Part shown: piece after piece, positions 26,752 through 35,797 of the stretch | How positions within the stretch are numbered: position 1 is the first letter of the stretch | How the letters are laid out: each line of letters opens with the position of its first letter | NCBI GenBank assembly: GCA_035940775.1 | Contig: DASZEN010000028.1 | Coordinates: 1-64,000, forward strand | Direction: 5' to 3' | DNA from: DASQYE01 sp035940775 | Lineage (GTDB): Bacteria; Acidobacteriota; Blastocatellia; Pyrinomonadales; Pyrinomonadaceae | Length of the DNA: 64,000 nucleotides | Translations under genes and position numbers: made by a program | The notes under the pieces: generated by a model | Database searches by the model: none | What the model saw: only the letters and a program-made list of their open reading frames with translations | Told to the model about the DNA's origin: nothing

Positions 26752-28752
26752 ATGCAGACGAAATTGCACTTGCTGTCTATGCCCTGGGCTAACCCGGAGT
26801 TGCCCTCGATTCAAACCGCAGTCCTCAAGTCATATATAGACTCCGTGCTGGGCGCGCGGGTCGTGACTCGAACGTATTCTGCCTTTGCCAGCATCCTGCT
26901 CGAACAGAATCACGGCGGCTACGTGGACTACTACGACAAGTATCAGGCCTTTGAGGAATACCCGTACTTCCTCATGTACTACAGACGTTTCCTGCCAGCC
27001 GACCGGCGACTGAGCCGCATCTCTGCCGAGAGACTGATAGAGAAGATCAATGACCGCGATACTGACTCGCCGCTCAGCTTGCGAAGAATCGCGCGCCTGG
27101 AAAACCGTACGCAACGTTACATAAGGGAGACCATAGCCCCCCAGTTGTCCCGGCGTGGCCTCAATGTTATGGGCTTTACCCTCAACTACTATCAGCTCTA
27201 TGCCTCGCTTTACTGTGCGCGATATTTGCAGGAGCGCTTCCCGGACTACAGGTACCTGTTTATCTTCGGCGGGGCGACCGTTATTTATCCGAAGGTGGCC
27301 GAGGTCTTGAAAGTTCTGGGAACCGAGGGCCTCTGCGTCATCGGCGAGGGCGAACATAAGCTGGAGCTTATTCTCAGAGAGATTCTGGCGACGCCTCCCG
27401 ACAACTCGAATTTGATGGAGCGTCTGTCGTCGCTGCACGAAGGCATTTATGAGATACAACGCCGCACCATCAACCTGTATGAGCCGACCCCGGCTGCGCT
27501 GCTCGACATGCAGATGCCTATGGAGAAGCTGCCGCTGCCGGATTTCGACGAGTACTATGCATCGCTGCGCGAGGTCTTTCCTGATAGCAGGCTGCACGCG
27601 AAATACAAGTCCGAGACGTGGCTCGCGCTTGAGGGGACGCGCGGCTGCTTCGCCCATTGCGATTTCTGCGACGTGCATACGAGCTGGTCTGGTTTCCGCA
27701 AGAGCACGCCGGAGCGAATCCTCGACAACGTGTCGGAGTTGACGCGCAAACATAAAAGCCCCAGGGTCAAGTTCATGGATAACGTATGCGATACGTGGGC
27801 GGAGAAGTACGCCGAACTTCTGATTGAACGCAAGTGTCGAATCACGTCCTTCATGGAATGCCGCGTGCATCATCCGGAGGTCTTCTGGACGAAGCTCTCA
27901 TTATCGGGCGTCGAACTCGTTCAGGTAGGCATAGAGGCGCTCTCCCCGACGCTGATACGTGCGATGAATAAGGGTACGCGGGCCAAGCAGAACCTGCTCG
28001 TACAGAAGTGGCTCAAGGAACTGGGAATAGAATCTCTCTCGAATATCATCACCCACCACCCGAAATCGACTCTCCGGCACGTCGAGGAGACGAAGCAGGT
28101 TATACGCCTGATACCGCACCTTGATCGCTTGTATTTCTCACCGCTGGCGCTACTCATCGGCAGCCCCCTGGACGAGCGCCTGCACCCGGAGGAAAAAAGG
28201 GAGTTGGAGGAGCGACAGCTTTTCGACTTGCCTAAGAGTTTAGACAAGTATTTCGTCCTCAAGGGCGAGTATGAGCCGCCCGACGATTGGTTCGACAGGG
28301 GAGTATCTGACGCCTGGGATAGGCTGGTCGAATGGGGCGAAGATTTTTTCCAGACCGCAGGCGAGGAGGCTTTTATGACCTCCACGCGTTACGGCCCCGA
28401 AGAGGTGATGATTAGCGACGGGCGCTACGGCAAGGTCGAGAAGTATTATCTGGCGGGCGACAGGGCATGCATATACGACCTTTGCCATCAGGGGGCGACG
28501 ATGGCGACGCTCAGCAGCCGCACGGAACTGCCGCCGACAACGATTGAAAGGAATCTGTCCTGGTTGATGGATAGGCGATTGCTGGTGGAGTTGGACGGAT
28601 TCTACATTGCGCTGGCGCTCAGACCGCGCGACGAACTAATACACAATTACGTCGAGCTGGCAACTCCGAAAAACTCGCCGCCGCCTAAAGTCATGGGGCT
28701 TTCGCTGCCGGTACATCAGGGCATGGAGACTGCGGGGGCCGGGCAACAGTAG
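26752..28752 (+). CDS. Cobalamin-dependent radical SAM enzyme, RiPP-maturation type
   Basis: A 666-aa protein with an N-terminal cobalamin-binding-like domain (MGFTLNYYQLYASLYCARYL, LFIFGGATVIYPKVAEVL, CVIGEGEHKLELILREIL). A radical SAM core follows, with the cluster cysteines C299xxxC303xxC306 (GTRGCFAHCDFCDVH). The order LPLPDFDEYY, then the cysteine motif, FRKSTPERIL, and VQVGIEALSPTLIRAMNKG resembles the enzymes that modify ribosomal peptides (rSAM_ocin group). The final 60 residues look like a winged helix (RACIYDLCHQGATMATLSSR), which could bind a leader peptide. GGAGGTG lies 8 nt before the ATG. No precursor peptide gene was identified nearby, so the substrate is unknown. Confidence 0.82.
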   Translation: MQTKLHLLSMPWANPELPSIQTAVLKSYIDSVLGARVVTRTYSAFASILLEQNHGGYVDYYDKYQAFEEYPYFLMYYRRFLPADRRLSRISAERLIEKINDRDTDSPLSLRRIARLENRTQRYIRETIAPQLSRRGLNVMGFTLNYYQLYASLYCARYLQERFPDYRYLFIFGGATVIYPKVAEVLKVLGTEGLCVIGEGEHKLELILREILATPPDNSNLMERLSSLHEGIYEIQRRTINLYEPTPAALLDMQMPMEKLPLPDFDEYYASLREVFPDSRLHAKYKSETWLALEGTRGCFAHCDFCDVHTSWSGFRKSTPERILDNVSELTRKHKSPRVKFMDNVCDTWAEKYAELLIERKCRITSFMECRVHHPEVFWTKLSLSGVELVQVGIEALSPTLIRAMNKGTRAKQNLLVQKWLKELGIESLSNIITHHPKSTLRHVEETKQVIRLIPHLDRLYFSPLALLIGSPLDERLHPEEKRELEERQLFDLPKSLDKYFVLKGEYEPPDDWFDRGVSDAWDRLVEWGEDFFQTAGEEAFMTSTRYGPEEVMISDGRYGKVEKYYLAGDRACIYDLCHQGATMATLSSRTELPPTTIERNLSWLMDRRLLVELDGFYIALALRPRDELIHNYVELATPKNSPPPKVMGLSLPVHQGMETAGAGQQ

Positions 28753-28972
28753 CTTGTCTCTCTTCGGTCATCTCACGGACGCAACCTACATCAGATCGCT
28801 TTGAGGATGAGCATTGATCCCTGCCCGCAAACTGTTTTCCTGAAGCGGAACAGGAAGGTGAACATCACGCGCGATGCGGAGAGGGACGGGCGTGCGTGCC
28901 TGGAGGGCTCGGCTGCCAGAGTTTTATCGAGGCGGGTTTGGAGGGCTCTCTCTCGGATTGCTGTGAAGTGTT

Positions 28973-29554
28973 TTAGCGCCAGTCGGGGGGCTCTGCCGGG
29001 GGCACGTAGGCGGTCTCCAGGTCGTTCGAGGATAGCTCCTTGAACCGGCGCGAGACGGAGGCGGGGCCGAGCTTGCGGCGCAGCAGGCTACGGAAATTCG
29101 TCTCCTGATCGACGGCTGTAAAGGCGCGCTTCGGTATCACGGAGATCATGCCTTTGCCGTACACCAGCACATAGAAACTCTCGTTTTCGAGCACCCTGTT
29201 GTAGAGGCTCCAGTTGAGGCGGGAGTCAAGCTGATCGGTCTTGAAATGGATTCCTTCTTCCGTGAACTCAAGGGAATATTCGTCCCGATACTTGGGATCG
29301 CTGCGGAATCGCTGGCGCGGAAAGATGAAGAAGAGCGCCAGCACGAAGGTAAAGAGAACCAGGCCCATGCTCAACAGGAAGAGCGACATGACGACCTCGT
29401 TGATCGCGGCGAAGAGGACGAAGGCCAGCGCGAGAAGCATAAAAGCCACGCCGAAGCGGAGCAGCAGACCGGGTTGACCTGTGATGTAGAGACGCGTCGC
29501 CGCGACCCATTCCTTCTCGGTATATTTGAAACGAAGGCGGACTGTTTCATCCAT
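28973..29554 (-). CDS. YcxB-like membrane protein
   Basis: A 193-aa protein with two membrane segments (LLLRFGVAFMLLALAFVLFA and a following LFLLSMGLVLFTFVLALFFI). A C-terminal beta-rich part carries the YcxB pattern (EYSLEFTEEGIHFKTDQLDS, SFYVLVYGKGMISVIPKRAF). I place the start at 29554 (MDETVRLRF), because GGAGG lies 11 nt upstream; the frame is open to 29581, close to the pilT stop. Proteins of this group have no established function. It is probably co-transcribed with pilT, 31 bp upstream. Confidence 0.8.
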   Translation of the reverse strand: MDETVRLRFKYTEKEWVAATRLYITGQPGLLLRFGVAFMLLALAFVLFAAINEVVMSLFLLSMGLVLFTFVLALFFIFPRQRFRSDPKYRDEYSLEFTEEGIHFKTDQLDSRLNWSLYNRVLENESFYVLVYGKGMISVIPKRAFTAVDQETNFRSLLRRKLGPASVSRRFKELSSNDLETAYVPPAEPPDWR

Positions 29555-29585
29555 CCCTTTTGCCCTCCATCGAAAAAGCATTCGC

Positions 29586-30719
29586 TCAGGTATTGCTGAC
29601 GCTGACGATGCGGTCGCGCTCCTGTGTGGTTTGTTCCATGCTCGATAGAATGCCGCTGATGCGCATCCTGAACTCGTCCGCGTTGGTCGCGTTCCTGAGC
29701 GCCTCTTCGAGCGAGATCAGCCCCGACTGGTATAGGTGAAAGAGCGATTGATCGAAGGTCTGCATGCCGTACTGAGTATTACCGACAGCGATGGCCTCGC
29801 GTATCTGCGAGGTCTTCTCCTCATTGATGATGCAATCGCGTATCAGGCCGGTCGAGACCAGAATCTCGATGGCGGGCACACGACCCGCACCGCGCGCGGC
29901 GCGTACCAGTCGCATCGAGACGACGGCCTTGAGAATACCCGCGAGCTGTAGGCGCACCGATTTCTGCTGGTGCGCCGGAACCGAAGAGACGATGCGCGTG
30001 ATCGTCTCCGTCGCGTCCAGCGTATGGAGTGTCGAGAGAACGAGGTGGCCCGTCTCGGCTGCCGCCAGCGCCGTCTCAATCGTCTCGTAATCGCGCATCT
30101 CGCCGACGAGGATAACGTCAGGATCTTGACGGAGCGCGCCGCGCAGCGCTTCGGCGAACGAGCGCGTATCGACATCGACTTCGCGTTGCGAGATGAAGGA
30201 TCGCTTGTCGCGGTGCAGGAACTCGATGGGGTCTTCGATGGTCACGATGTGGCCGCTGCGTGTGGCGTTGATGCGGTCGATCATGGCGGCGAGCGTGGTC
30301 GATTTGCCGGAGCCCGTCGCTCCCGTAACCAGTATCAGCCCGCGCCGCTCGTCTGTGATCCGTTCGATGACGGGCGGCAGGCCCAGCTCGCTGCTCGTGC
30401 GTACCTGGTCGGGGATTACTCTGAGGACTATGGAGACCGTCCCGCGCTGCTGAAAGACGTTGGCGCGAAAACGGCCGACGCCCGGAATCCCGTAGGCGAT
30501 GTCGGCTTCGTTGACCTCCTTGAAGCGCTGTTTCTGTCGGTTCGACATCATCGAGAAAGCCATGTCGAGCGTGTCTTCCTGTGTGAGCCGCACCGAATCG
30601 ACGACGGGGCGAAGCTCGCCGCCCAGGCGCATGAAGGGGAATGAACCGGCTTTGATATGGAGGTCGGAAGCGCCGTGGGCGGCGACGTTTCTCAACAGAT
30701 CGTCAATCTTGACTGGCAT
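29586..30719 (-). CDS. pilT: Type IV pilus retraction ATPase PilT
   Basis: Secretion-type hexameric ATPase that powers pilus retraction and twitching motility. The 377-aa protein has Walker A at 133-141 (GATGSGKST), an acidic box around 160-169 (TIEDPIEFLH), Walker B at 201-210 (DVILVGEMRD) and the His box at 225-236 (HLVLSTLHTLDA). A PilU-like paralog is possible, but the C-terminus does not settle it. No other pilus genes are in the window. A good promoter lies about 190 bp upstream. Confidence 0.93.
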   Translation of the reverse strand: MPVKIDDLLRNVAAHGASDLHIKAGSFPFMRLGGELRPVVDSVRLTQEDTLDMAFSMMSNRQKQRFKEVNEADIAYGIPGVGRFRANVFQQRGTVSIVLRVIPDQVRTSSELGLPPVIERITDERRGLILVTGATGSGKSTTLAAMIDRINATRSGHIVTIEDPIEFLHRDKRSFISQREVDVDTRSFAEALRGALRQDPDVILVGEMRDYETIETALAAAETGHLVLSTLHTLDATETITRIVSSVPAHQQKSVRLQLAGILKAVVSMRLVRAARGAGRVPAIEILVSTGLIRDCIINEEKTSQIREAIAVGNTQYGMQTFDQSLFHLYQSGLISLEEALRNATNADEFRMRISGILSSMEQTTQERDRIVSVSNT

Positions 30720-30913
30720 GTGTAGCTTAAAGACCTTTCCGCGAGAGATTCGGGAAAAAGAGAACGGACGAGGAGGGGCGCTTCAGTTTCGGGATTGGAG
30801 AATGCTTGCGGCGCTTCTGACGGGGAAGGCGCAAGGGGCGTGGCCGAACTTTGCGGGGCCCTTCAAGGGCGGCGCGCCACCGGAAGATTAAAGCCCGGAG
30901 ACGCTCAAAAAGC

Positions 30914-30942
30914 ATCATAGCCTGCGCGCTCCGTTGCGTCAA
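30914..30942 (-). promoter_or_regulatory. Sigma-70-type promoter for pilT
   Basis: On the minus strand TTGACG (30942-30937) is separated by exactly 17 bases from TATGAT (30919-30914). Transcription would start near 30907, giving a leader of about 190 nt before the pilT ATG. Confidence 0.65.
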
Positions 30943-30988
30943 CGATTTATCCGGAAAGCTTCGAAGGGCAAAGAATCTGATAAAAGAA

Positions 30989-31017
30989 TAGGGAGGAAGA
31001 GTTGATCTTCCTCCCTA
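30989..31017 (-). terminator. Terminator downstream of ilvE
   Basis: A perfect 12-bp stem (TAGGGAGGAAGA at 30989-31000 with TCTTCCTCCCTA at 31006-31017) closes a five-base loop. On the minus strand it is followed by TTCTTTTATC, a T-rich tail. It lies about 120 bp beyond the ilvE stop. The rest of the 30720-31138 gap holds the pilT promoter and a run of ten G at about 31107-31116; no gene was seen. Confidence 0.8.
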
Positions 31018-31138
31018 TGCCTTTCCCTTCACCACGGTTGACGAGGGCTCGGGTTTTGCCTCTCCTTGAATCGCTGTTTCCGGCTTTTCGACATCATCGA
31101 AAAGGCGGGGGGGGGGCGGATGCTCCCCGGCCTTTCTC

Positions 31139-32236
31139 TCAATCGGAGGCGGCGGCGTGATAATTGACCAGGGGCTCGTCATTGACCGCACCCGTGGAGG
31201 CGGCGGGCTCAGTGACGTGGGCCGTGGTTTTGTGGCCGTTGTTGCCGGGCTGCGACTCCTGCTTCTGTTCGTTGACGAAGGTGAGCCAGTCTCCGGGCGC
31301 TTCGCGCTCGCCGGAGGTGATCTCGAAGAAGAGCTTTTGAATGCGCGCCGTAATCTCGCCGCGCTTTCCCGTGCCGACCGTGATGCGATCGACCGAGCGG
31401 ATCGGCGTTATCTCGGCCGCCGTGCCCGAGAAGAATAGCTCGTCGGCCACGTAGAGCGCGGCGCGTTGAATGCCCGTTTCGGCGACCGGAATGCCAAGTT
31501 CGCGGCATATCTGTACGACGCTGTCGCGCGTGATGCCGGGCAGGATAGAGGATGAAAGCGGCGGTGTAATCACCCTGCCGTCGTGAACCAGGAAGATGTT
31601 CTCGCCCGAGCCTTCCGAGACGAACCCGCGATCATCGAGCGCGATGCCCTCCGCGAAACCGTTCAGCAGAGCCTCCATCTTAATCAACTGCGAGTTCATG
31701 TAGTTGGCCCCGCTTTTGGCCATCGCGGGCATGGAGTTCGGCGTCAGGCGATTCCAGGTCGAAACCTGCACGTCGACGCCCTGCTCAAGAGCTTCGTCGC
31801 CGAGGTATTTTCCCCAATCCCACGCGCCGATGTAACACGCCAGCGGGTTCGGGAACGGGTTGACGCCGAATGCCGGATGCTCTTCGTCGAGGCTGCGAAA
31901 GATGATCGGGCGCAGATAACACTGTTCGAGTTTACTGCGGCGCACCAGCTCGACACAGGCGGCGGAAAGTTGTTCGCCCGTCCACCCGTGCTCCATACGA
32001 TAAATCTTGGCCGAGTTTATGAGCCGCTGCATGTGCTCGCGCAGACGAAAGACGGCAGGGCCACGCTTCGTCTTATAACAGCGTATGCCCTCGAAGACGC
32101 TCGAACCGTAATGCAGGACGTGCGACATGACGTGGACGCGCGCATCCTCCCACTTGATGAACTCGCCATTATGCCAGACCTCCGAGGCGATGCTCGGCGT
32201 GATTACGTCCTTCACTCTGCCGTCTTTAGAAAACAT
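31139..32236 (-). CDS. ilvE: Branched-chain amino acid aminotransferase
   Basis: PLP-dependent class IV aminotransferase that interconverts leucine, isoleucine and valine with their 2-oxo acids. Typical sequences are VMSHVLHYGSSVFEGIRCY at the start, the PLP lysine K174 in MAKSGANYMNS, and EGIALDDRGFVSEGSGEN. AAGGAG lies about 10 nt before the ATG. The protein has 365 aa, about 50 more than the family average. The extra part is a low-complexity tail after DWLTFVNEQ, rich in Gln, His, Thr and Ala. It stands alone with its own terminator. Confidence 0.93.
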   Translation of the reverse strand: MFSKDGRVKDVITPSIASEVWHNGEFIKWEDARVHVMSHVLHYGSSVFEGIRCYKTKRGPAVFRLREHMQRLINSAKIYRMEHGWTGEQLSAACVELVRRSKLEQCYLRPIIFRSLDEEHPAFGVNPFPNPLACYIGAWDWGKYLGDEALEQGVDVQVSTWNRLTPNSMPAMAKSGANYMNSQLIKMEALLNGFAEGIALDDRGFVSEGSGENIFLVHDGRVITPPLSSSILPGITRDSVVQICRELGIPVAETGIQRAALYVADELFFSGTAAEITPIRSVDRITVGTGKRGEITARIQKLFFEITSGEREAPGDWLTFVNEQKQESQPGNNGHKTTAHVTEPAASTGAVNDEPLVNYHAAASD

Positions 32237-32803
32237 GTTTTTGTTCTCCTTCGAGTACTTGTTTTGAGGGAAGCCGGGATAATTACAATTCTCCTTTACG
32301 TTCTAAGAAAACGATCAATAAGAGTAGGCTCCCACGGTCGCCTCGGCTCGCTGCTTGCTGGATAAGGCACGATACCGTAAACGCGCGCCCGTTGGCAAGG
32401 CACGCTTTTGAGCGCTGCGCCGAACGGCCAAAGGCACAGCATGGTTTGCCACGGCCCCGATACGCGTGCAACGGCCCGGCAGACTCGCAGAAGAGGAATC
32501 GGCGACCGCCGTTTTGAAATCCGTTTTAATAGCGGTTTTGATGAATTTTGAAAGAAAATTTGAATATTCTTCTGCAACATAATCCGCCTTGCGCCTCGTA
32601 TTACACGCACGGTCAAGCCGCGCAGAGAGCGAAAAAAGGGTCGGAGGAATCCTGACGCGCAACCAACGCGCGTCGCTGTCCCGAGACAGTCGTGAACGTC
32701 TGCCGAAGGGGCTTCACACGGCGCTAATCCTCGCCGCCGCGTCCTTAATCCGGCGTCACCCTTTGTTCAGTTTGATGAGAAAAATAGTATGAAGGAGATT
32801 TCG
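32237..32803. other. Intergenic region between ilvE and the beta-propeller gene
   Basis: About 570 bases between two divergent genes. Small open frames on both strands do not look like proteins. The stretch at about 32510-32580 is markedly AT-richer than its surroundings and probably contains promoter elements for one or both genes, but no -35/-10 pair stands out. Confidence 0.45.
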
Positions 32804-34285
32804 ATGACCATGAAACGATCATTCGCCGTGTGGCTGTCGGTGGTATTGCTGTGCGCAGGAATCGGTTCAATTGCCGGAACTCCGGGGCAGGCAGCGCCGG
32901 ACGGCCTGCTCGGCACGTGGACTGGTCATGCGCGTTATGGCGATGAAAGCAAAGTGTTCTCGGTGCGATTCGAGATGAACAAGGAGAACAAGCTCGTCAT
33001 GTTCTTCAGCATCCCAGAGATGAGGTTTCGCAACCTCGGCCCCGCACCGCTCGCGCAGGAGGGGAACGAGTACAAGAACAAATATTTCAGCTTTCGCCTC
33101 GCGCCCGACCACCAGAGCATGACGGGCGGGATGTCTTTCGACGGCCATGATCTATCGCTCGAACTCAAGCGCGGCGAAGCGCCCGCAGACCCCGCGCCGC
33201 AACCCTTGCAGGGGCGCATAGCCCGGCCCGTCTGGACTTTTAAAAGCGGAGGCCCCGTCTGGTCTTCGCCCGCCGTGGCCGATAACACGGTCTATTTCGG
33301 CAGCAACGACGGCGTCATCTACGCCTTGAATGCTCAGTCGGGCAAGCCCCGCTGGCAATACAAGACCGGGGGGCGCGTCATGGGACGACCCACCCTCGAT
33401 GGTCAATACCTGTATGCGCTCTCGGACGACGGGAATCTGTATAAGCTGAACCGGAAGTCGGCCAAACTCGTCTGGCAATTCGACACGCATGGCGGGGCTG
33501 TCGCACGCGATCTGCCCGGCCCCAAGTCCGAAGCCTACGACTATCAAACGTCTTCGGCCACGGTCGCCGCAGGCATCGTCTACATCGGCAGCGCCGACAA
33601 AAAACTTTATGCCATCGAGGCTGAGACCGGACGTGAGAAATGGCATTTCGACACGCAGGGCATCGTCCGCTCGACCCCGGCCGTGGCCTACGGATTGGTC
33701 TTCATTGGAAGCTACGATCACCACGTTTACGCCGTCGATGCCGGAAGCGGAGCGCCCCGCTGGAAGTACGATACTCTTCAGGCCGTGGTGTCGTCGCCGC
33801 TCGTCGCCGACGGAACCGTTTATATAGGCAGCCGTAGCTCCGACCTCTTCGCATTGGACGCCGCCACCGGGCGCGTTAAATGGAAATATTTCTACTGGTC
33901 ATCATGGGTAGAGTCGTCGGCCCGTATGCGCGATAGGGTTTTGTACGTGGGCTCGTCCGACTACCAGCGTATGTTCGCCATCGACGCCGCCAGCGGCAAA
34001 CCCCTTTGGAACATGGGCACGGATGGTTCGGCGTGGTCTAGTCCGGCGGTCACCGACAAGTATGCGTACATAGGCGTCGTCGGTGTCGTCCCCTACTTCA
34101 TAGAACACCACGGCGCATTCCTGGCGGTTGAGAGCGCCACGGGAAAGATCGCCTGGCGCTTCCCTATGAGCGCGATTCCGGGCTCCGTAACCTATGGCGT
34201 AGCTTCGTCGCCCGCAGTCGCCGAAGGACTCGTCTTCTTCGGCGCTCTGGACGGGTCGTTCTATGCGTTCCGGACAGATGGATGA
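32804..34285 (+). CDS. PQQ-type beta-propeller repeat protein (secreted)
   Basis: A 493-aa exported protein. I start it at 32804 (MTMKRSFAVWLS), because AAGGAG lies 6-7 nt before this ATG; an earlier ATG at 32789 lies upstream of the ribosome binding site. A signal peptide is followed by a beta-rich N-terminal domain of about 110 residues. Then come repeated blades of the PQQ/YfgL kind, with the recurring scheme VYFGSNDGVIYALNAQSGK, RWQYKT, and IGSADKKLYAIEAETGREKW. At least seven such units are visible. The blades have Trp-docking patterns but no cysteine-pair signature of a PQQ-dependent dehydrogenase. A scaffolding or binding role is more likely than catalysis. Confidence 0.85.
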   Translation: MTMKRSFAVWLSVVLLCAGIGSIAGTPGQAAPDGLLGTWTGHARYGDESKVFSVRFEMNKENKLVMFFSIPEMRFRNLGPAPLAQEGNEYKNKYFSFRLAPDHQSMTGGMSFDGHDLSLELKRGEAPADPAPQPLQGRIARPVWTFKSGGPVWSSPAVADNTVYFGSNDGVIYALNAQSGKPRWQYKTGGRVMGRPTLDGQYLYALSDDGNLYKLNRKSAKLVWQFDTHGGAVARDLPGPKSEAYDYQTSSATVAAGIVYIGSADKKLYAIEAETGREKWHFDTQGIVRSTPAVAYGLVFIGSYDHHVYAVDAGSGAPRWKYDTLQAVVSSPLVADGTVYIGSRSSDLFALDAATGRVKWKYFYWSSWVESSARMRDRVLYVGSSDYQRMFAIDAASGKPLWNMGTDGSAWSSPAVTDKYAYIGVVGVVPYFIEHHGAFLAVESATGKIAWRFPMSAIPGSVTYGVASSPAVAEGLVFFGALDGSFYAFRTDG

Positions 34286-34347
34286 TTAGAAAGGGGATGC
34301 GCCGCGAAGGGAGCGCCCGCTCCTGTCAAACAACTCTGTAATCCGTC

Positions 34348-34410
34348 AGTGGTTCGGGTTTGAGATTAAGGGACGAGGAATATCGTTCTTAATTTCCAAC
34401 CCGAACCGCT
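34348..34410 (+). terminator. Large hairpin after the beta-propeller gene
   Basis: Two 23-base arms at 34348-34370 and 34388-34410 pair with three mismatches around a 17-base loop; both arms contain the block GGTTCGGGTT or its complement. It starts 62 bp after the preceding stop codon. A T-run is lacking, so terminator activity is an inference. Confidence 0.55.
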
Positions 34411-34519
34411 GCGGTTTATACGGGCTGCCTTGATTCTTACTCGTGGGCCAGCGTACCATCATCGCGCTCTGCGAAATTCTATAGCATCAAGACCGTTTCC
34501 TGATTTACGGTTTTCCGAG

Positions 34520-35797
34520 ATGAATCTGCGCGCGCGCAAGAAGAAGAAGAAGAGACTGAACGCTTCGCTTCTCGTGCTCGCCGTCTCGCTTCTCTTTAAT
34601 AATTGCCGCATGCTGGAAAAATCCGAATCCCCGCCGCCGACGGCTTCGCCCGCGCCGCGCGCGAGCGATCCGCTCTCCATACACCGGCGCGCCATCGCCG
34701 TGGACATGCACGCCGATACGACGCAGCGATTGGTTGACGAACGCCTCGACATCAGCGGTCGCCTCGCGGACGGACATCTGGACGTGGTGCGCATGAGGGA
34801 AGGCGGGCTCGACGCGCAGTTCTTCTCCATCTGGGTCGAGCCGCAGCTTTACGGCGGCGGAGGCCAGAGCGCCGTCAAACGCGCCGACGATCAGATCATG
34901 GCCGTACGCGCACTCGCCGAAAAGCATCCCGACATCTGGGAGCTTGCGACGACCGCCGCAGACATCCGTCGCATCAGCGGCGAGGGAAAGCTGGCGGCGC
35001 TCATGGGCCTGGAAGGCGGCTATGCGATTGACGAGCGCATCGAAAATGTCGAGCGCTATTACAAACTGGGCGTGCGCTACATGTCGGCGGCCTGGAGCGT
35101 CTCGACGACGTGGGCCGGTTCGAGCGGCGACGAGGTGGGACGCACGCGCGGGCTGAACGATTTCGGCCGTCAGGTCATAGGCGAGATGAACCGCCTCGGC
35201 ATCATGGTCGATGTCTCGCACGTCTCGGACAAAACCTTCTGGGACATCGTCAATACATCCAGGAGGCCCGTCATCGCTACGCATTCCGGGTGCCGCGCCA
35301 TCGCCAATGTCCCGCGCAATCTGGATGACGAGATGCTGCGCGCTCTTGCACGGACGGGCGGCGTCTGCTGCGTCGTCTTTTATCCGGAGTTCCTTGAGCC
35401 CGGTTGGAGCGAGAAGAAGAAGCGAGTCGATGCCGAGATCGCGCCGCTCGTGCAACGCGCCTCGGAGGAAGAGACGCGCTCTCCGGCCTGGAAAAAGATC
35501 GCGCGCGACCGCGTGCGCATTAGAGAATACGCGCGCCGCCTGCCCGCCGTCGGCGTGGCGCGCATCGTCGATCACATAGATCACATAGTCAAACTCGTAG
35601 GCGTCGATGCGGTCGGCATCGGTTCCGATTTCGACGGCATTCAGGCCGTACCGCAAGACCTGCGGACGGTGGCCGAGCTTCCAAACCTGACGCAGGAACT
35701 CCTGCGGCGCGGCTACTCGGAAGAAGACATAGACAAAATCCTCGGCGGCAATATCCTGCGCGTCATGGAAGAGGTGGAGAAGGGAACCGGACGTTGA
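34520..35797 (+). CDS. Membrane dipeptidase, M19 family (lipoprotein)
   Basis: Zinc dipeptidase of the renal dipeptidase family. I start at 34520, where MNLRARKKKKKR precedes a hydrophobic stretch ending in LLFNNC29, a lipobox-like cysteine; the frame is open to 34430. Metal ligands are visible as H64 and D66 (VDMHADTT), the bridging Glu in MGLEGGYAID, the histidines in VDVSHVSD and IATHSGCRAI, and the Asp in VGIGSDFDGI. Expected location is the outer face of a membrane, where it would cleave dipeptides, possibly with D-residues. The stop codon overlaps the start of the endonuclease IV gene. Confidence 0.9.
   Translation: MNLRARKKKKKRLNASLLVLAVSLLFNNCRMLEKSESPPPTASPAPRASDPLSIHRRAIAVDMHADTTQRLVDERLDISGRLADGHLDVVRMREGGLDAQFFSIWVEPQLYGGGGQSAVKRADDQIMAVRALAEKHPDIWELATTAADIRRISGEGKLAALMGLEGGYAIDERIENVERYYKLGVRYMSAAWSVSTTWAGSSGDEVGRTRGLNDFGRQVIGEMNRLGIMVDVSHVSDKTFWDIVNTSRRPVIATHSGCRAIANVPRNLDDEMLRALARTGGVCCVVFYPEFLEPGWSEKKKRVDAEIAPLVQRASEEETRSPAWKKIARDRVRIREYARRLPAVGVARIVDHIDHIVKLVGVDAVGIGSDFDGIQAVPQDLRTVAELPNLTQELLRRGYSEEDIDKILGGNILRVMEEVEKGTGR

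Noticed and set aside
28801..29043. Open frame of 80 codons as a possible peptide precursor for the radical SAM enzyme
   Set aside because: It runs into the antisense of the YcxB-like gene, is Arg-rich throughout and lacks a spaced ribosome binding site and a leader/core pattern.
31107..31116. Run of ten G as a possible phase-variation tract
   Set aside because: It lies in the intergenic region beyond the ilvE stop and not near a promoter or inside a gene, so no switching effect is expected.
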